NCBI GenBank assembly: GCA_002869615.1
Contig: PKUH01000004.1
Span: forward strand, 62,001 to 126,000
DNA length: 64,000 bases
Source: Desulfuromonas sp.
GTDB taxonomy: Bacteria > Desulfobacterota > Desulfuromonadia > Desulfuromonadales > UBA2294
Direction: 5' to 3'
The notes under the pieces are model-generated. The model ran no database searches. It saw only the letters and a list, made by a program, of their open reading frames with translations, and was not told where the DNA came from. Shown here one piece after another: positions 1-9,911 of this stretch (the first letter of the stretch is position 1; each line of letters starts with the position of its first letter). Position numbers and translations under genes: made by a program.

Positions 1-1535
1 GGATCCTCTACCGTCAGGCTGTCAACCAGGAGCATCAGCGGTTGATAGATGAGAACGTCGAGTTTCATGCAATCCTCGCCCAGTATCGCAAATGTCTTGA
101 CTTGCTGAAGGTCGATGACCTTGATCGACTTGGCGATCTGATTCTTGACACCCTGATGGAGCTTTTGTCGGCCGAGGGGAGTGCCCTCTGGCTGGCTGTT
201 GACGGACAGGATTTTTTGCTCCGCTGCCGACGAGGGCTGGCGCGCATTCGGCCGAACGAACAAAGCTTCAATCTCGGAGATACGCAATGGCAAATGGTTC
301 GCTCCGGGCAATCCCGGTTGCAGGGCGAAGACCGGATTGTCGTGGTGCCGCTTGAATACAACGGAACACCGCTCGGGCTGGTTCGCATCGAGTCCCCGAT
401 CGGCCGGTCCGGCTTTAACCGCCAGGATCTGCGTGTTTCCGAGCTGGTCGCCGACTTTTCCGCCAGCGCCCTGAATAAGGTCCTGCAGATTCGCGCCCTT
501 GAACATAGTTCCCTGCATGCCAGTCGTGATGAGGCCTATAGTATGGCCTTCTTCAGGGATTACGCCGCCAAGGAGTTCTACAAGGCCCGGCGTTACAATC
601 GCCAGCTCTCTTATGTCAGGCTGGTGGTCGATAATATGGATCAGGTTAAAAGTCTTTTTAACCAGCGTGATCTGGATGCGGTTCAGTCCCGCATGCTTGA
701 TCTGGTCAACGCGGTGTTGCGCGACGCCGACATCATTGCCATGCATTCGGACAGCAGCTACAGTATCCTCTTGCCCGAGACCGATTATTGGGGTTCGCTG
801 GTGACCCAGAAGCGGATCCGCAAGGCGATTGAGGGCGAGTTGAAATTGAGCAACATGAAACGGGAACTGAATTTTGACGTTTTTCTCCGTTCGTCTTCAT
901 ACCCGGCCGATGGCGCGACGCTGGAAGACCTGGAAGCGGCCACTGAAAACCGGTTACAGCGCCTGCGGACCAGCCTTTTTTATAAAAGCAATCTGGTCCG
1001 ACTCGATTTCTGGTCAATTTTTAACCGGGTGCTCGGCCGCCCCGGTGAAGTCAGGACGGTCGACGGGAAGCTGATTGTCTCAAGTGATCTGAAGAAATTT
1101 GAATCACCGATCCGCAGTCGTTTTATTCGCGTACCGGCCGAGAGGTTGGATGAGATCGCCCGGGCCCTTTGCCGCGAGGTTGTTGAAGCGAGCCGGGTAC
1201 GCGGTATTATCTATTGCGGCTGCGCCGATTTTGAGGCGATGCGTCGTTCTCTCCGCTATGTTGATCAGCTCGAGAAAACCGAAACATCATTTTTTATGCT
1301 TGGCGGCAACAAGAGGGCGAACTGGGATATGAACCATGTCGTACCAATTCATATAGATGACCGGAATTTTCTGCAGAATGCGTTTCTCCTCTACATGAAT
1401 GAAGATTATGCTTATGCCATGCTGGCTCGTCGGGTCGGGGACGAGCTGATCGGCTTTCATTCTTCGGATTTCTATTTTGTCGAGAATATGATTGCCAAAC
1501 TTCAGGAACAGTATCAGTTGAGGTCACAAATCTAG
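1..1535 (+). CDS. GAF plus degenerate GGDEF signalling protein (5' end outside window)
   Basis: Cytoplasmic signalling protein of unknown role. The frame is open to the left edge (codons from base 3 read ILYRQAVNQEH), so the true start lies outside the window and the TTG at 42 is not needed as a start. A GAF-like sensor region covers roughly the first 150 visible residues. It is followed by a diguanylate-cyclase fold in which the GGDEF motif is replaced by SDSSY just before ILLPET, so cyclase activity is very unlikely. The last 190 or so residues match nothing I recognise. The next gene starts 3 bases after the TAG stop, so the two are probably co-transcribed. Confidence 0.8.
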   Translation, partial: ILYRQAVNQEHQRLIDENVEFHAILAQYRKCLDLLKVDDLDRLGDLILDTLMELLSAEGSALWLAVDGQDFLLRCRRGLARIRPNEQSFNLGDTQWQMVRSGQSRLQGEDRIVVVPLEYNGTPLGLVRIESPIGRSGFNRQDLRVSELVADFSASALNKVLQIRALEHSSLHASRDEAYSMAFFRDYAAKEFYKARRYNRQLSYVRLVVDNMDQVKSLFNQRDLDAVQSRMLDLVNAVLRDADIIAMHSDSSYSILLPETDYWGSLVTQKRIRKAIEGELKLSNMKRELNFDVFLRSSSYPADGATLEDLEAATENRLQRLRTSLFYKSNLVRLDFWSIFNRVLGRPGEVRTVDGKLIVSSDLKKFESPIRSRFIRVPAERLDEIARALCREVVEASRVRGIIYCGCADFEAMRRSLRYVDQLEKTETSFFMLGGNKRANWDMNHVVPIHIDDRNFLQNAFLLYMNEDYAYAMLARRVGDELIGFHSSDFYFVENMIAKLQEQYQLRSQI

Positions 1536-1538
1536 ATT

Positions 1539-3020
1539 ATGGCGTTTGCGCAACAGAAAATACTTCTCGCTTCCTCAAGCGGATTATTCGATCCGATGGA
1601 AGGGCTGTTACAGCAGTCCGGTTTCAAGGTTTCGAAGTGTTCTGATGGCGCACAGGCTCTTGAGATTGCTTTGAAAGCCAAGCCGGAACTGATGCTGGTC
1701 GACACCGCCATACCTGTACTGCCGGCCGACAAGCTTGTCCAGATCCTCCGGTCCAACAGCAAGACCGAACTGAACTCGATTTTCTTTATCGGTCCGGATG
1801 GCGAACAGATCGAAGGGTTCCGCAACAAGATCGACCGCTATGTGCCGCGGCCGTTTAACAATGAACAGCTGCTCGCTGAAATTCTGACCTTTTTCAGCCG
1901 GCGCGAAAAAAGTGAGCAACTCGGCAAAACCCGCACCGAGGTCGAGGGCGATCTGAAACAAATCTCTCTTCCCGATCTGCTGCAGATCTTTTCGCATAAT
2001 CGTAAGGACGGGGTTCTGGCCCTTTCAAACAACAAGAAAAAGGGGTATATCCATCTTCTCGAAGGGCAGGTTGTCAGTGCCAGGATCGGCCGGGTTTCTG
2101 CGGAAAAAGCATTCTTTCGGCTTCTTCTCTGGGATTTTGGCAAGTTCCGGTTTACACCCGGAAGTCCGCAAATTGAGAATCATATCGATCTGGCGACGGA
2201 TCAGCTGCTGCTCGAGGGGATGCGCCAGAACGATGAAATGCTGGCTCAGATGTCGACTTTCCCGGCAGCAGACAAATTGCTTGAACTGGCTGTTCCGCCG
2301 GAGCACCTGCCGAAAGGATTGCGTCCGGGAACCCTCGAGATCATTGAGTTGCTCGATGGCGAAACACATGTTTCGCATATTGTTGACAATAGTCCCCGGA
2401 CCGATTATGAGGCGTTGCAGGTTCTTCGGGCACTTCTGGAAAAAGGGGTTCTCAGGGAAAGCAGAAGTGAAAAAGACGAGATTGGTGAGGAGAGCGTTCT
2501 GCTGAACAGTGAGGAAGTTGTTTCGATCAAGGACTTTTTCGGCGAAAGCGATGCACTGCTCGAAGAATCTTCGGCCAAGCTGATTGTTCTTGCTGAAAAT
2601 GATGCACAGGCCGCGGCTTTCCTTCAATCACTACAGGGGATTGACGAGTTTGAACCGGAACCCGATTTTCTGCAGGGTGGTGCTGATCTCGCCCTCGGTG
2701 ATATCGGCCGTCTTGATATTTCGGATAAGTTCCATCTGCGGCTTTTTCTGCTCCCGGCCGGTGATGAATCGGCACCTTTCTGGCGACCGTTCTGTCACCG
2801 TCTTTTCGGAGTCCTGTCCCTGGCCAGAGACGAATCTTTACAGGATGCCGAAAAATATTTTTTTGAAACTGCCCATGTTCCGGTGGCAAAATATCGCGAT
2901 GTTGAGAACTTTGATGGTATTCTGCCTTTACGCCGCGGTGATCGACTCGGGCTGCGAAAACTGCTGCATTACTTTGCTGTCCGGTTTACCGGGAGCGAAA
3001 TCGAGGAGACAATAATATGA
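1539..3020 (+). CDS. Receiver-like / PATAN (DUF4388) / pseudo-GTPase signalling protein
   Basis: 493 residues in three parts. Residues 1-120 have a receiver fold: the phospho-acceptor Asp remains (LMLVDTAIP), but the acidic pair is missing (ILLASSS) and the switch Lys is Arg (YVPRPF). Residues 130-220 are a PATAN/DUF4388 domain (GDLKQISLPDLLQIF; GVLALSN). The C-terminal 150 residues line up with the Ras-like GTPase domains that follow DUF4388 in related bacteria, but the P-loop is gone (KLIVLAENDAQA) and the DxPG position reads LLPAGDE. It is probably a scaffold or sensor rather than an enzyme. It overlaps the next gene by ATGA. Confidence 0.75.
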   Translation: MAFAQQKILLASSSGLFDPMEGLLQQSGFKVSKCSDGAQALEIALKAKPELMLVDTAIPVLPADKLVQILRSNSKTELNSIFFIGPDGEQIEGFRNKIDRYVPRPFNNEQLLAEILTFFSRREKSEQLGKTRTEVEGDLKQISLPDLLQIFSHNRKDGVLALSNNKKKGYIHLLEGQVVSARIGRVSAEKAFFRLLLWDFGKFRFTPGSPQIENHIDLATDQLLLEGMRQNDEMLAQMSTFPAADKLLELAVPPEHLPKGLRPGTLEIIELLDGETHVSHIVDNSPRTDYEALQVLRALLEKGVLRESRSEKDEIGEESVLLNSEEVVSIKDFFGESDALLEESSAKLIVLAENDAQAAAFLQSLQGIDEFEPEPDFLQGGADLALGDIGRLDISDKFHLRLFLLPAGDESAPFWRPFCHRLFGVLSLARDESLQDAEKYFFETAHVPVAKYRDVENFDGILPLRRGDRLGLRKLLHYFAVRFTGSEIEETII

Positions 3021-3658
3021 TCGACCTTCACACTCATACATTGTTCAGCGATGGGGAACTGATACCGGCCGAGCTGACCCGACGGGCCGCGGTGATCGGC
3101 TATCGGGCTATCGCTCTGACCGATCACGGGGATCTGTCGAACCTTGACTTGATTATTCCGCGAGTTGTCCGGGTTGCCGATGATCTTTCAGCGCAGTGGG
3201 GGCTCAAGGTTGTTCCCGGGATCGAATTGACCCATGTTCCGCCGGCCCAATATGAAGAGGCGACGGTTGAAGCCCGCAAGCTGGGAGCCCGAATCGTTAA
3301 TGCTCACGGCGAAACAATTGTTGAGCCGGTCGCACCCGGGACAAACCGGGCCGCACTTGAGGCGGGGGTTGATATTTTGTCCCATCCCGGGCTGATCAAC
3401 GATGATGATACTGCCTTGGCTGCCGAAAAGGGGATCTGCCTGGAGATTACGACCCGCAAGGGGCACAGCCTGACCAATGGTCATGTTGTGCTGATGGCCA
3501 GGAAACATGGTGCCAAGCTGGTCATCAATAACGACGCCCATGCGCCCGGTGATCTGCTCAAACCGGAGTTGATTCACCAGATCGCACTCGGTGCCGGAAT
3601 GACCGAAGATGATATCGCCAGGGCCCTTAAAAATTCGGAAGCCCTGGCCGGTATATAA
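3017..3658 (+). CDS. PHP-domain phosphoesterase, histidinol-phosphatase type
   Basis: 213-residue metal-dependent phosphoesterase of the PHP family. It starts with the metal-binding DLHTHTLFSDG motif and carries the further ligands in ALTDHGD, PGIELTH, NAHGE, SHPG and NNDAHAP. It is a stand-alone PHP domain with no polymerase or DNA-binding part. Histidinol phosphate is a common annotation for such proteins, but no his gene is nearby and the substrate is open. The ATG overlaps the previous stop (ATGA), so translation is coupled. The M42 peptidase follows after 23 bases. Confidence 0.85.
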   Translation: MIDLHTHTLFSDGELIPAELTRRAAVIGYRAIALTDHGDLSNLDLIIPRVVRVADDLSAQWGLKVVPGIELTHVPPAQYEEATVEARKLGARIVNAHGETIVEPVAPGTNRAALEAGVDILSHPGLINDDDTALAAEKGICLEITTRKGHSLTNGHVVLMARKHGAKLVINNDAHAPGDLLKPELIHQIALGAGMTEDDIARALKNSEALAGI

Positions 3659-3681
3659 CCAGAGAGGATAATATAGGACAG

Positions 3682-4749
3682 ATGGATGATAAAGCTATTG
3701 AACTACTGAAGGAACTGGTCGAGGCGCCGAGCCCGTCCGGTTATGAACAGCCGGCACAACGGGTTTTCCGCAAGCACGTCGAACCGGTCGTTGATTCACT
3801 GCAGACCGATGTAATGGGTAATGTGATCGGCCGGGTCAACGCGGCCAGCGCCGATGCAGCAAAACTGATGCTGGCCGGGCATTGCGATGAAATCGGCTTC
3901 ATGGTCAAGTATATTGATGAAAACGGGTTTCTCTTTTTTGCCCCGATCGGCGGTGTTGATGCCCACCTGGTCCCGGGCCAGCGCGTCAACGTTCATACTG
4001 CGACCGGCCCGGTCCGGGGGGTGGTCGGCAAAAAACCGATCCATCTGATGGATCCGAAAGAACGGGAATCGGTGGTCAAGTTCAAGGACCAGTTCATCGA
4101 TATCGGATGTTCCGATAAAAAGATGGCTGAGAAACTCGTCGCAATCGGTGATCCGGTCACCTTCTCGGTCGGGCTTGAAAGACTGCAGGGGGAGCGGGTG
4201 ACCTCACGCGCTTTTGATGACAAGATGGGGGCCTGGGTTGTTGCTCGTGTCTTGCAGGAGGTCAGTAAAAAAACGCCGCCGGTTCATTTCTACGGGGTCT
4301 CAACCGTACAGGAAGAGATCGGTTTGCGCGGCGCGACGACCAGTGCATTCGGTATTGATCCGGATATCGGTATTGCTGTCGATGTCACCTTCAGTTCCGA
4401 TACACCGGGACTTAATATGATGGAAATTGGTGAGTTGGAGCTTGGCAAGGGACCGATTATCGCCCGGGGTGCCAATATCAATCCGACCCTTTTTGATCTG
4501 CTTGTGACAACAGCCAAAGAAGAGGCGATTCCGTACCAGGTCAGCGGTATGCCGAGAGCAACCGGTACCGATGCCAATGTTATCCAATTGGCGCGCAGCG
4601 GCGTAGCGGCCGGACTGATCGGTGTGCCTTTACGTTATATGCATTCGCCATCCGAGGTGCTGTCTCTGGCGGATCTCGAAAATACAGTACGATTGCTGGT
4701 CGGACTTATCTACCGAATAGAGTCAAAAAACATGTTCATCCCGAACTGA
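3682..4749 (+). CDS. M42 family metallo-aminopeptidase
   Basis: 355-residue cytoplasmic dizinc aminopeptidase of the M42 (tetrahedral aminopeptidase/FrvX/YsdC) family, which trims short peptides. Metal and catalytic positions are visible: H in LAGHCDEIGFMV, D in AFDDKMGAW, paired Glu in VQEEIGLRG, D in AVDVTFSSD and the late H in YMHSPSEV. Length is normal for the family. It follows the PHP gene closely and ends at an inverted repeat that probably terminates this unit. Which peptide or conjugate it cleaves cannot be told from sequence. Confidence 0.9.
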   Translation: MDDKAIELLKELVEAPSPSGYEQPAQRVFRKHVEPVVDSLQTDVMGNVIGRVNAASADAAKLMLAGHCDEIGFMVKYIDENGFLFFAPIGGVDAHLVPGQRVNVHTATGPVRGVVGKKPIHLMDPKERESVVKFKDQFIDIGCSDKKMAEKLVAIGDPVTFSVGLERLQGERVTSRAFDDKMGAWVVARVLQEVSKKTPPVHFYGVSTVQEEIGLRGATTSAFGIDPDIGIAVDVTFSSDTPGLNMMEIGELELGKGPIIARGANINPTLFDLLVTTAKEEAIPYQVSGMPRATGTDANVIQLARSGVAAGLIGVPLRYMHSPSEVLSLADLENTVRLLVGLIYRIESKNMFIPN

Positions 4750-4751
4750 AT

Positions 4752-4777
4752 GAAGGGCTCCCGGACGGGAGCCCTTC
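4752..4777 (+). terminator. Inverted repeat after the M42 peptidase
   Basis: An 11-bp stem (GAAGGGCTCCC / GGGAGCCCTTC) with a GGAC loop starts 3 bases after the stop codon. The T-tract behind it is short (GCTGTTTC), so termination efficiency is uncertain. Confidence 0.6.
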
Positions 4778-4836
4778 GCTGTTTCGGTGCAACTTTCAAT
4801 AAGGGTAATATAATGAACAAACTGTCCGGTTTTTGC

Positions 4837-4865
4837 TTGACGTTGTACCGGTGCTTTTGTACCTT
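4837..4865 (+). promoter_or_regulatory. Possible sigma-70 promoter for guaBA
   Basis: TTGACG and TACCTT are separated by 17 bases, 80 bases upstream of guaB and beyond the preceding terminator. The -35 is good and the -10 is weak. There is no sign of a purine riboswitch fold in the 195-base gap. Confidence 0.35.
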
Positions 4866-4917
4866 CTCTGATTAATATTTTGGCGAACGGTGATTTGTCA
4901 AAATAACCCGAACATAA

Positions 4918-6417
<1,500 letters not shown>

Positions 6418-6419
6418 TA

Positions 6420-7979
6420 ATGGTTGATATCCATTCTGAAAAAATCCTGATTCTTGATTTCGGATCACAGTATACCCAGCTGATCGCCCGGCGGGTGCGT
6501 GAGGCACATGTCTACTGTGAACTGCATCCGTTTGACATGGCGCTCGATGAAATCAAATCGTTTAATCCCAAAGGAATTATTCTGTCCGGCGGGCCGAAGT
6601 CGGTTTACGACAATGGCGCTCCGGTCATCGACGGGGAGTTGTTCGAGCTTGGTGTTCCGGTTCTCGGCATATGCTACGGCATGCAGCTGGTAGCGAACCA
6701 TTTTGGCGGCAAAGTCGTACCGGCCGGCAAACGGGAGTATGGTCATGCCGATCTGTACGCCAAAAATACACCCGGCCCGCTGTTTGATTCATTTTTTGTC
6801 GACGGCCACAGCCCGGTCTGGATGAGTCACGGCGACCATGTTGAGCTGATTCCACAAAACTTTGAAGTTGTTGCTGCAACCGACAACGCCCCGGTCTGTG
6901 CCATTCAGGATGTCGAACGCAACCTCTATGGTGTTCAGTTCCACCCGGAGGTTAATCATACCCCGCGGGGCGAGCTTCTGATCGACACCTTCGTCCGTAA
7001 AATTTGCAATTGTACCGGTCAGTGGACACCTGGGCAGATCATTGAGGATGCGGTTGCCCGGATCCGTCAACAGGTCGGTGCGGAGCATGTTATCCTCGGC
7101 CTTTCCGGCGGCGTCGATTCCTCGGTCGCAGCCGGCCTGATCTACAAGGCGATCGGCGATCAGCTGACTTGTGTCTTTGTCGATAACGGCCTGCTCCGCC
7201 TCGGTGAAGGGGACCAGGTTATGGCGACCTTCGCTGAAAACCTCGGGGTTAAGGTGCTCCGGGTCGACGCCGAAGACCGTTTTCTCGAAAAGCTGGCAGG
7301 GGAGTCCGATCCGGAAAAGAAACGGAAGATTATCGGCAATCTTTTCGTTGATATTTTCGAGGAGGAGTCGAAGAAAATCACTGATGCCAAATGGCTCGCC
7401 CAGGGAACAATCTACCCGGATGTGATTGAGTCGGCCGGCGCCAAAACCGGCAAGGCGCACAACATCAAGAGCCATCACAATGTCGGCGGTCTGCCCGATT
7501 ATATGACGTTGAAGTTGCTTGAGCCGTTGCGCGAGCTGTTCAAGGACGAGGTCCGGGCGATCGGTGAAGAACTCGGGCTGCAGCATCGCATGGTCTGGCG
7601 GCATCCTTTCCCGGGGCCGGGGCTCGGGGTCCGTATTCTCGGTGAGGTAAAAAAAGAGTATGCCGATATCCTCCGTCTGGCCGACAATATCTTTATTGAG
7701 GAGCTCTACCGGACCGGGCATTACGACAAGATCAGCCAGGCCTTCGCCGTCTTTTTGCCGGTCAAGAGCGTCGGCGTCATGGGCGACGGGCGTACGTACG
7801 AATATGTCATCGCCCTGCGCGCGGTCGAAACCAGGGATTTCATGACCGCCGGCTGGTATCCGCTACCTTATGCCGATATGGCCCGGATCAGTAACCGGAT
7901 CATTAATGAAGTCAAGGGCGTCAATCGCGTCACCTATGATATCTCTTCAAAACCGCCGGCAACAATTGAGTGGGAGTGA
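6420..7979 (+). CDS. guaA: GMP synthase (glutamine-hydrolysing)
   Basis: 519 residues from the ATG. Amidates XMP to GMP using glutamine. The class I amidotransferase domain has Cys85 in GICYGMQ and the His/Glu pair in QFHPEV. The ATP-pyrophosphatase domain has the SGGVDSS loop, and the dimerisation tail ends [10 protein letters not shown] chose ATG at 6420, 2 bases after the guaB stop; a TTG at 6414 in the same frame would overlap guaB and add only two residues. A perfect REP-like palindrome begins 13 bases after the stop. Confidence 0.97.
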   Translation: MVDIHSEKILILDFGSQYTQLIARRVREAHVYCELHPFDMALDEIKSFNPKGIILSGGPKSVYDNGAPVIDGELFELGVPVLGICYGMQLVANHFGGKVVPAGKREYGHADLYAKNTPGPLFDSFFVDGHSPVWMSHGDHVELIPQNFEVVAATDNAPVCAIQDVERNLYGVQFHPEVNHTPRGELLIDTFVRKICNCTGQWTPGQIIEDAVARIRQQVGAEHVILGLSGGVDSSVAAGLIYKAIGDQLTCVFVDNGLLRLGEGDQVMATFAENLGVKVLRVDAEDRFLEKLAGESDPEKKRKIIGNLFVDIFEEESKKITDAKWLAQGTIYPDVIESAGAKTGKAHNIKSHHNVGGLPDYMTLKLLEPLRELFKDEVRAIGEELGLQHRMVWRHPFPGPGLGVRILGEVKKEYADILRLADNIFIEELYRTGHYDKISQAFAVFLPVKSVGVMGDGRTYEYVIALRAVETRDFMTAGWYPLPYADMARISNRIINEVKGVNRVTYDISSKPPATIEWE

Positions 7980-7991
7980 TGTGAAATTAAA

Positions 7992-8024
7992 ATTCGGGGA
8001 CACATAGCTTATGTGTCCCCGAAT
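7992..8024. repeat. REP-like perfect palindrome
   Basis: A perfect 15-bp inverted repeat with a 3-base loop (ATTCGGGGACACATA-gct-TATGTGTCCCCGAAT). No T-tract follows, so it is not a canonical terminator, though it could stabilise or end the guaBA mRNA. The GGGGACACAT core resembles, from memory, repeats associated with REP-associated tyrosine transposases. I found no second copy in this window. Confidence 0.7.
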
Positions 8025-8040
8025 CGTTTCAGGTGGAACC

Positions 8041-8421
8041 ATGTCTGATCAGGTTACGACAATTCAGGAGTTAAAGGAACGGATGTCCCGATTCGTTCAC
8101 GAGCGGGACTGGGAACAGTTTCATACGCCGAAGAACCTTTCGATGTCGATCGCCATCGAGGCAGCCGAGTTGATGGAACATTTTCAGTGGTTGACGGTCG
8201 AGCAGTCGAAAAACCTTGACCCGGAAGCGTTACTTGATATCCGCGAGGAACTGGCGGATATCGTGATCTATGCACTCTCGCTTTCCAACTTTCTGAATAT
8301 TGATCTGGCCGAGGCGATTATCGACAAGATGGAAAAGAATATCCGCAAGTACCCGAAGGATAAAGTTCGCGGCAAGTCACACAAGTATACCTATTACCGG
8401 GACGAGCATGGCGACGAATAG
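8041..8421 (+). CDS. MazG-like nucleotide pyrophosphohydrolase
   Basis: 126 residues, all-alpha NTP-PPase fold of the MazG/dUTPase superfamily. The helix motifs EAAELMEHFQW and EELADIVIY carry the Mg-binding acidic residues. Such short single-domain members hydrolyse nucleoside triphosphates to monophosphates, often as a house-cleaning or dCTP-directed activity; the substrate is not known here. The ATG at 8041 follows AGGTGG. An earlier in-frame ATG at 8011 lies inside the palindrome and is rejected. The end overlaps the next gene by 14 bases. Confidence 0.88.
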   Translation: MSDQVTTIQELKERMSRFVHERDWEQFHTPKNLSMSIAIEAAELMEHFQWLTVEQSKNLDPEALLDIREELADIVIYALSLSNFLNIDLAEAIIDKMEKNIRKYPKDKVRGKSHKYTYYRDEHGDE

Positions 8422-9409
8422 GAAGCCGGGGAAGCCGGCCAAGAAATACAGCCAGGCGGCCCGCCTGCATGATGTCATCCGTATCCTTGAGGCCCGGTAC
8501 GGGGCGACGGTCGAGGAACTGGCCGAGGAGTGCCAGGTTCATCGCCGGACTATTTTTCGCGATCTGCAGGCGATTGCCGACGCCGGATATCCACTGGTTC
8601 GCGAGCCGGAGGATGATGGCCGGGTCCTCTATCGATTCATGACCGGGTTCAAGTCGATTCCGCCGATTACCTTTTCACTTGATGAATTGATGACCCTTTA
8701 TCTCTGCCGCGGCCAGCTCGATTTTCTGAGCGGAACCCCATTCCATGACGACCTCGATGCTATCTTCGGTAAAATCCGGTCATCTCTGCGGCCGAGTTCT
8801 GTTGCCCATCTCGAGCGGATCGCCGAAGCTTCGGCGCCCCGTTTTCAGGGAGTCCGCGATTATCGCGACAAAAAGGAGATGCTCGGCGAATTGCGCCGGG
8901 CACTGCTTTACCAGTACCGCTGTCAGATTGAGTATGCGCCGCCGAATCGTGACGCCGATATTTACGAATTTGACCCTTATACGCTCCTGTTTTTCAAGGA
9001 CTCTCTTTATCTCGGAGGTTTTGCTCATAACCGCAACGGGTTGCGCCTTTTTCTGGTCGATCGGATCCGATCGGTCACCGTGACAAAAGAACGTTTTGAG
9101 GTTCCTGGGTCTTACCGGGTTGATGATCTGACCGGCAGTGCTTTTGGTTTGGTTGATGACACGCCGATGTCGGTGAAAATCCGGTTCATGCCGGCCGTCG
9201 CCCACCTGATACGCGAACGGACCTGGCATCCAAATCAGAAACTGCATCAAGATGATGATGGGTCGGTACTGCTTGAATTCGAAGCAGCCGGCGCCAAGGA
9301 GATCCTCGCCTGGGTGTTCTCCTTTTTACCGCATGTTGACATCCTGCAGCCGCCCGAGTTGAAAGAACGATTTCGTACCGTACTGACCGAATCACTCAAA
9401 AACACCTAG
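8408..9409 (+). CDS. WYL-domain transcriptional regulator (DeoR-like HTH)
   Basis: 333 residues. The N-terminal winged helix (ATVEELAEECQVHRRTIFRDL, about residues 28-48) is typical of YobV/PafC-like regulators. The middle and C-terminal parts form a WYL domain, thought to sense nucleic acid or nucleotide ligands, with a WCX-like tail. The ATG at 8408 lies inside the end of the MazG-like gene, so the two are translationally coupled, hinting at a link to nucleotide or DNA damage control. The target is unknown. Confidence 0.88.
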   Translation: MATNRKPGKPAKKYSQAARLHDVIRILEARYGATVEELAEECQVHRRTIFRDLQAIADAGYPLVREPEDDGRVLYRFMTGFKSIPPITFSLDELMTLYLCRGQLDFLSGTPFHDDLDAIFGKIRSSLRPSSVAHLERIAEASAPRFQGVRDYRDKKEMLGELRRALLYQYRCQIEYAPPNRDADIYEFDPYTLLFFKDSLYLGGFAHNRNGLRLFLVDRIRSVTVTKERFEVPGSYRVDDLTGSAFGLVDDTPMSVKIRFMPAVAHLIRERTWHPNQKLHQDDDGSVLLEFEAAGAKEILAWVFSFLPHVDILQPPELKERFRTVLTESLKNT

Positions 9410-9475
9410 TGACTTATTCTGTCTCTGCCTCGACTGATAGTTAAGCTACACAGTTTTTCAACAGGAGGTGACGGT

Positions 9476-9853
9476 ATGATTTGGCTCGATATTTGTGATG
9501 ATCAGGGTAATGCTCTCTATTTCGATATGCACCATGTTGAACGACGCCGGGTCGGTCGGCGCTGGCAGTATGCGGTCAGTGGCATCTGCGGCAACGGTTT
9601 GTTTGAGGTTTCGGTACTGGTGGAACCGAACGAAGAGGGCGAAGTCACCTACATCGATTTGTCCGCCGGGTCGTCTTGCGGCCGACAGTTGCTGTCGAGG
9701 CTAGATTCGACTCAACTCGAGTATGAACTGCTCGATATTGCGCATCAGCAGTGTGATTCAGGGGTCTCAGGAGGCAAGGAACAGCCGCATTGGTTCAGGG
9801 CATCGGCGCCCACAGTTTGCGAAGAGAATCCGCTCTGGTCAAGACCGGTCTGA
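9476..9853 (+). CDS. Small protein of unknown function
   Basis: 125 residues; I recognise no family. It has no signal peptide and no membrane segment. It begins MIWLDICDDQGNALYFD, alternates short beta-like strands (QYAVSGICGNGLFEVSVLV; VTYIDLSAG) and contains five Cys that do not form an obvious zinc motif. A very good ribosome-binding site (AGGAGGTGACGGT) lies directly before the ATG, so it is probably translated. It stands alone between the WYL regulator and the Maf gene. Confidence 0.6.
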   Translation: MIWLDICDDQGNALYFDMHHVERRRVGRRWQYAVSGICGNGLFEVSVLVEPNEEGEVTYIDLSAGSSCGRQLLSRLDSTQLEYELLDIAHQQCDSGVSGGKEQPHWFRASAPTVCEENPLWSRPV

Positions 9854-9911
9854 ATCGTTGCTTTTTCCCCGGAGCTGCGGTAAAACAGTAAAAATTTTCG
9901 GGGAAATATCG

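Noticed and set aside
6789-7721. Antisense frame of 310 codons over guaA
   Set aside because: It mirrors guaA, and its composition follows the third-position bias of guaA. No motif was seen.
8011-8040. Earlier in-frame ATG of the mazG-like gene
   Set aside because: It lies in the loop and 3' arm of the palindrome and lacks a ribosome-binding site. ATG 8041 has AGGTGG.
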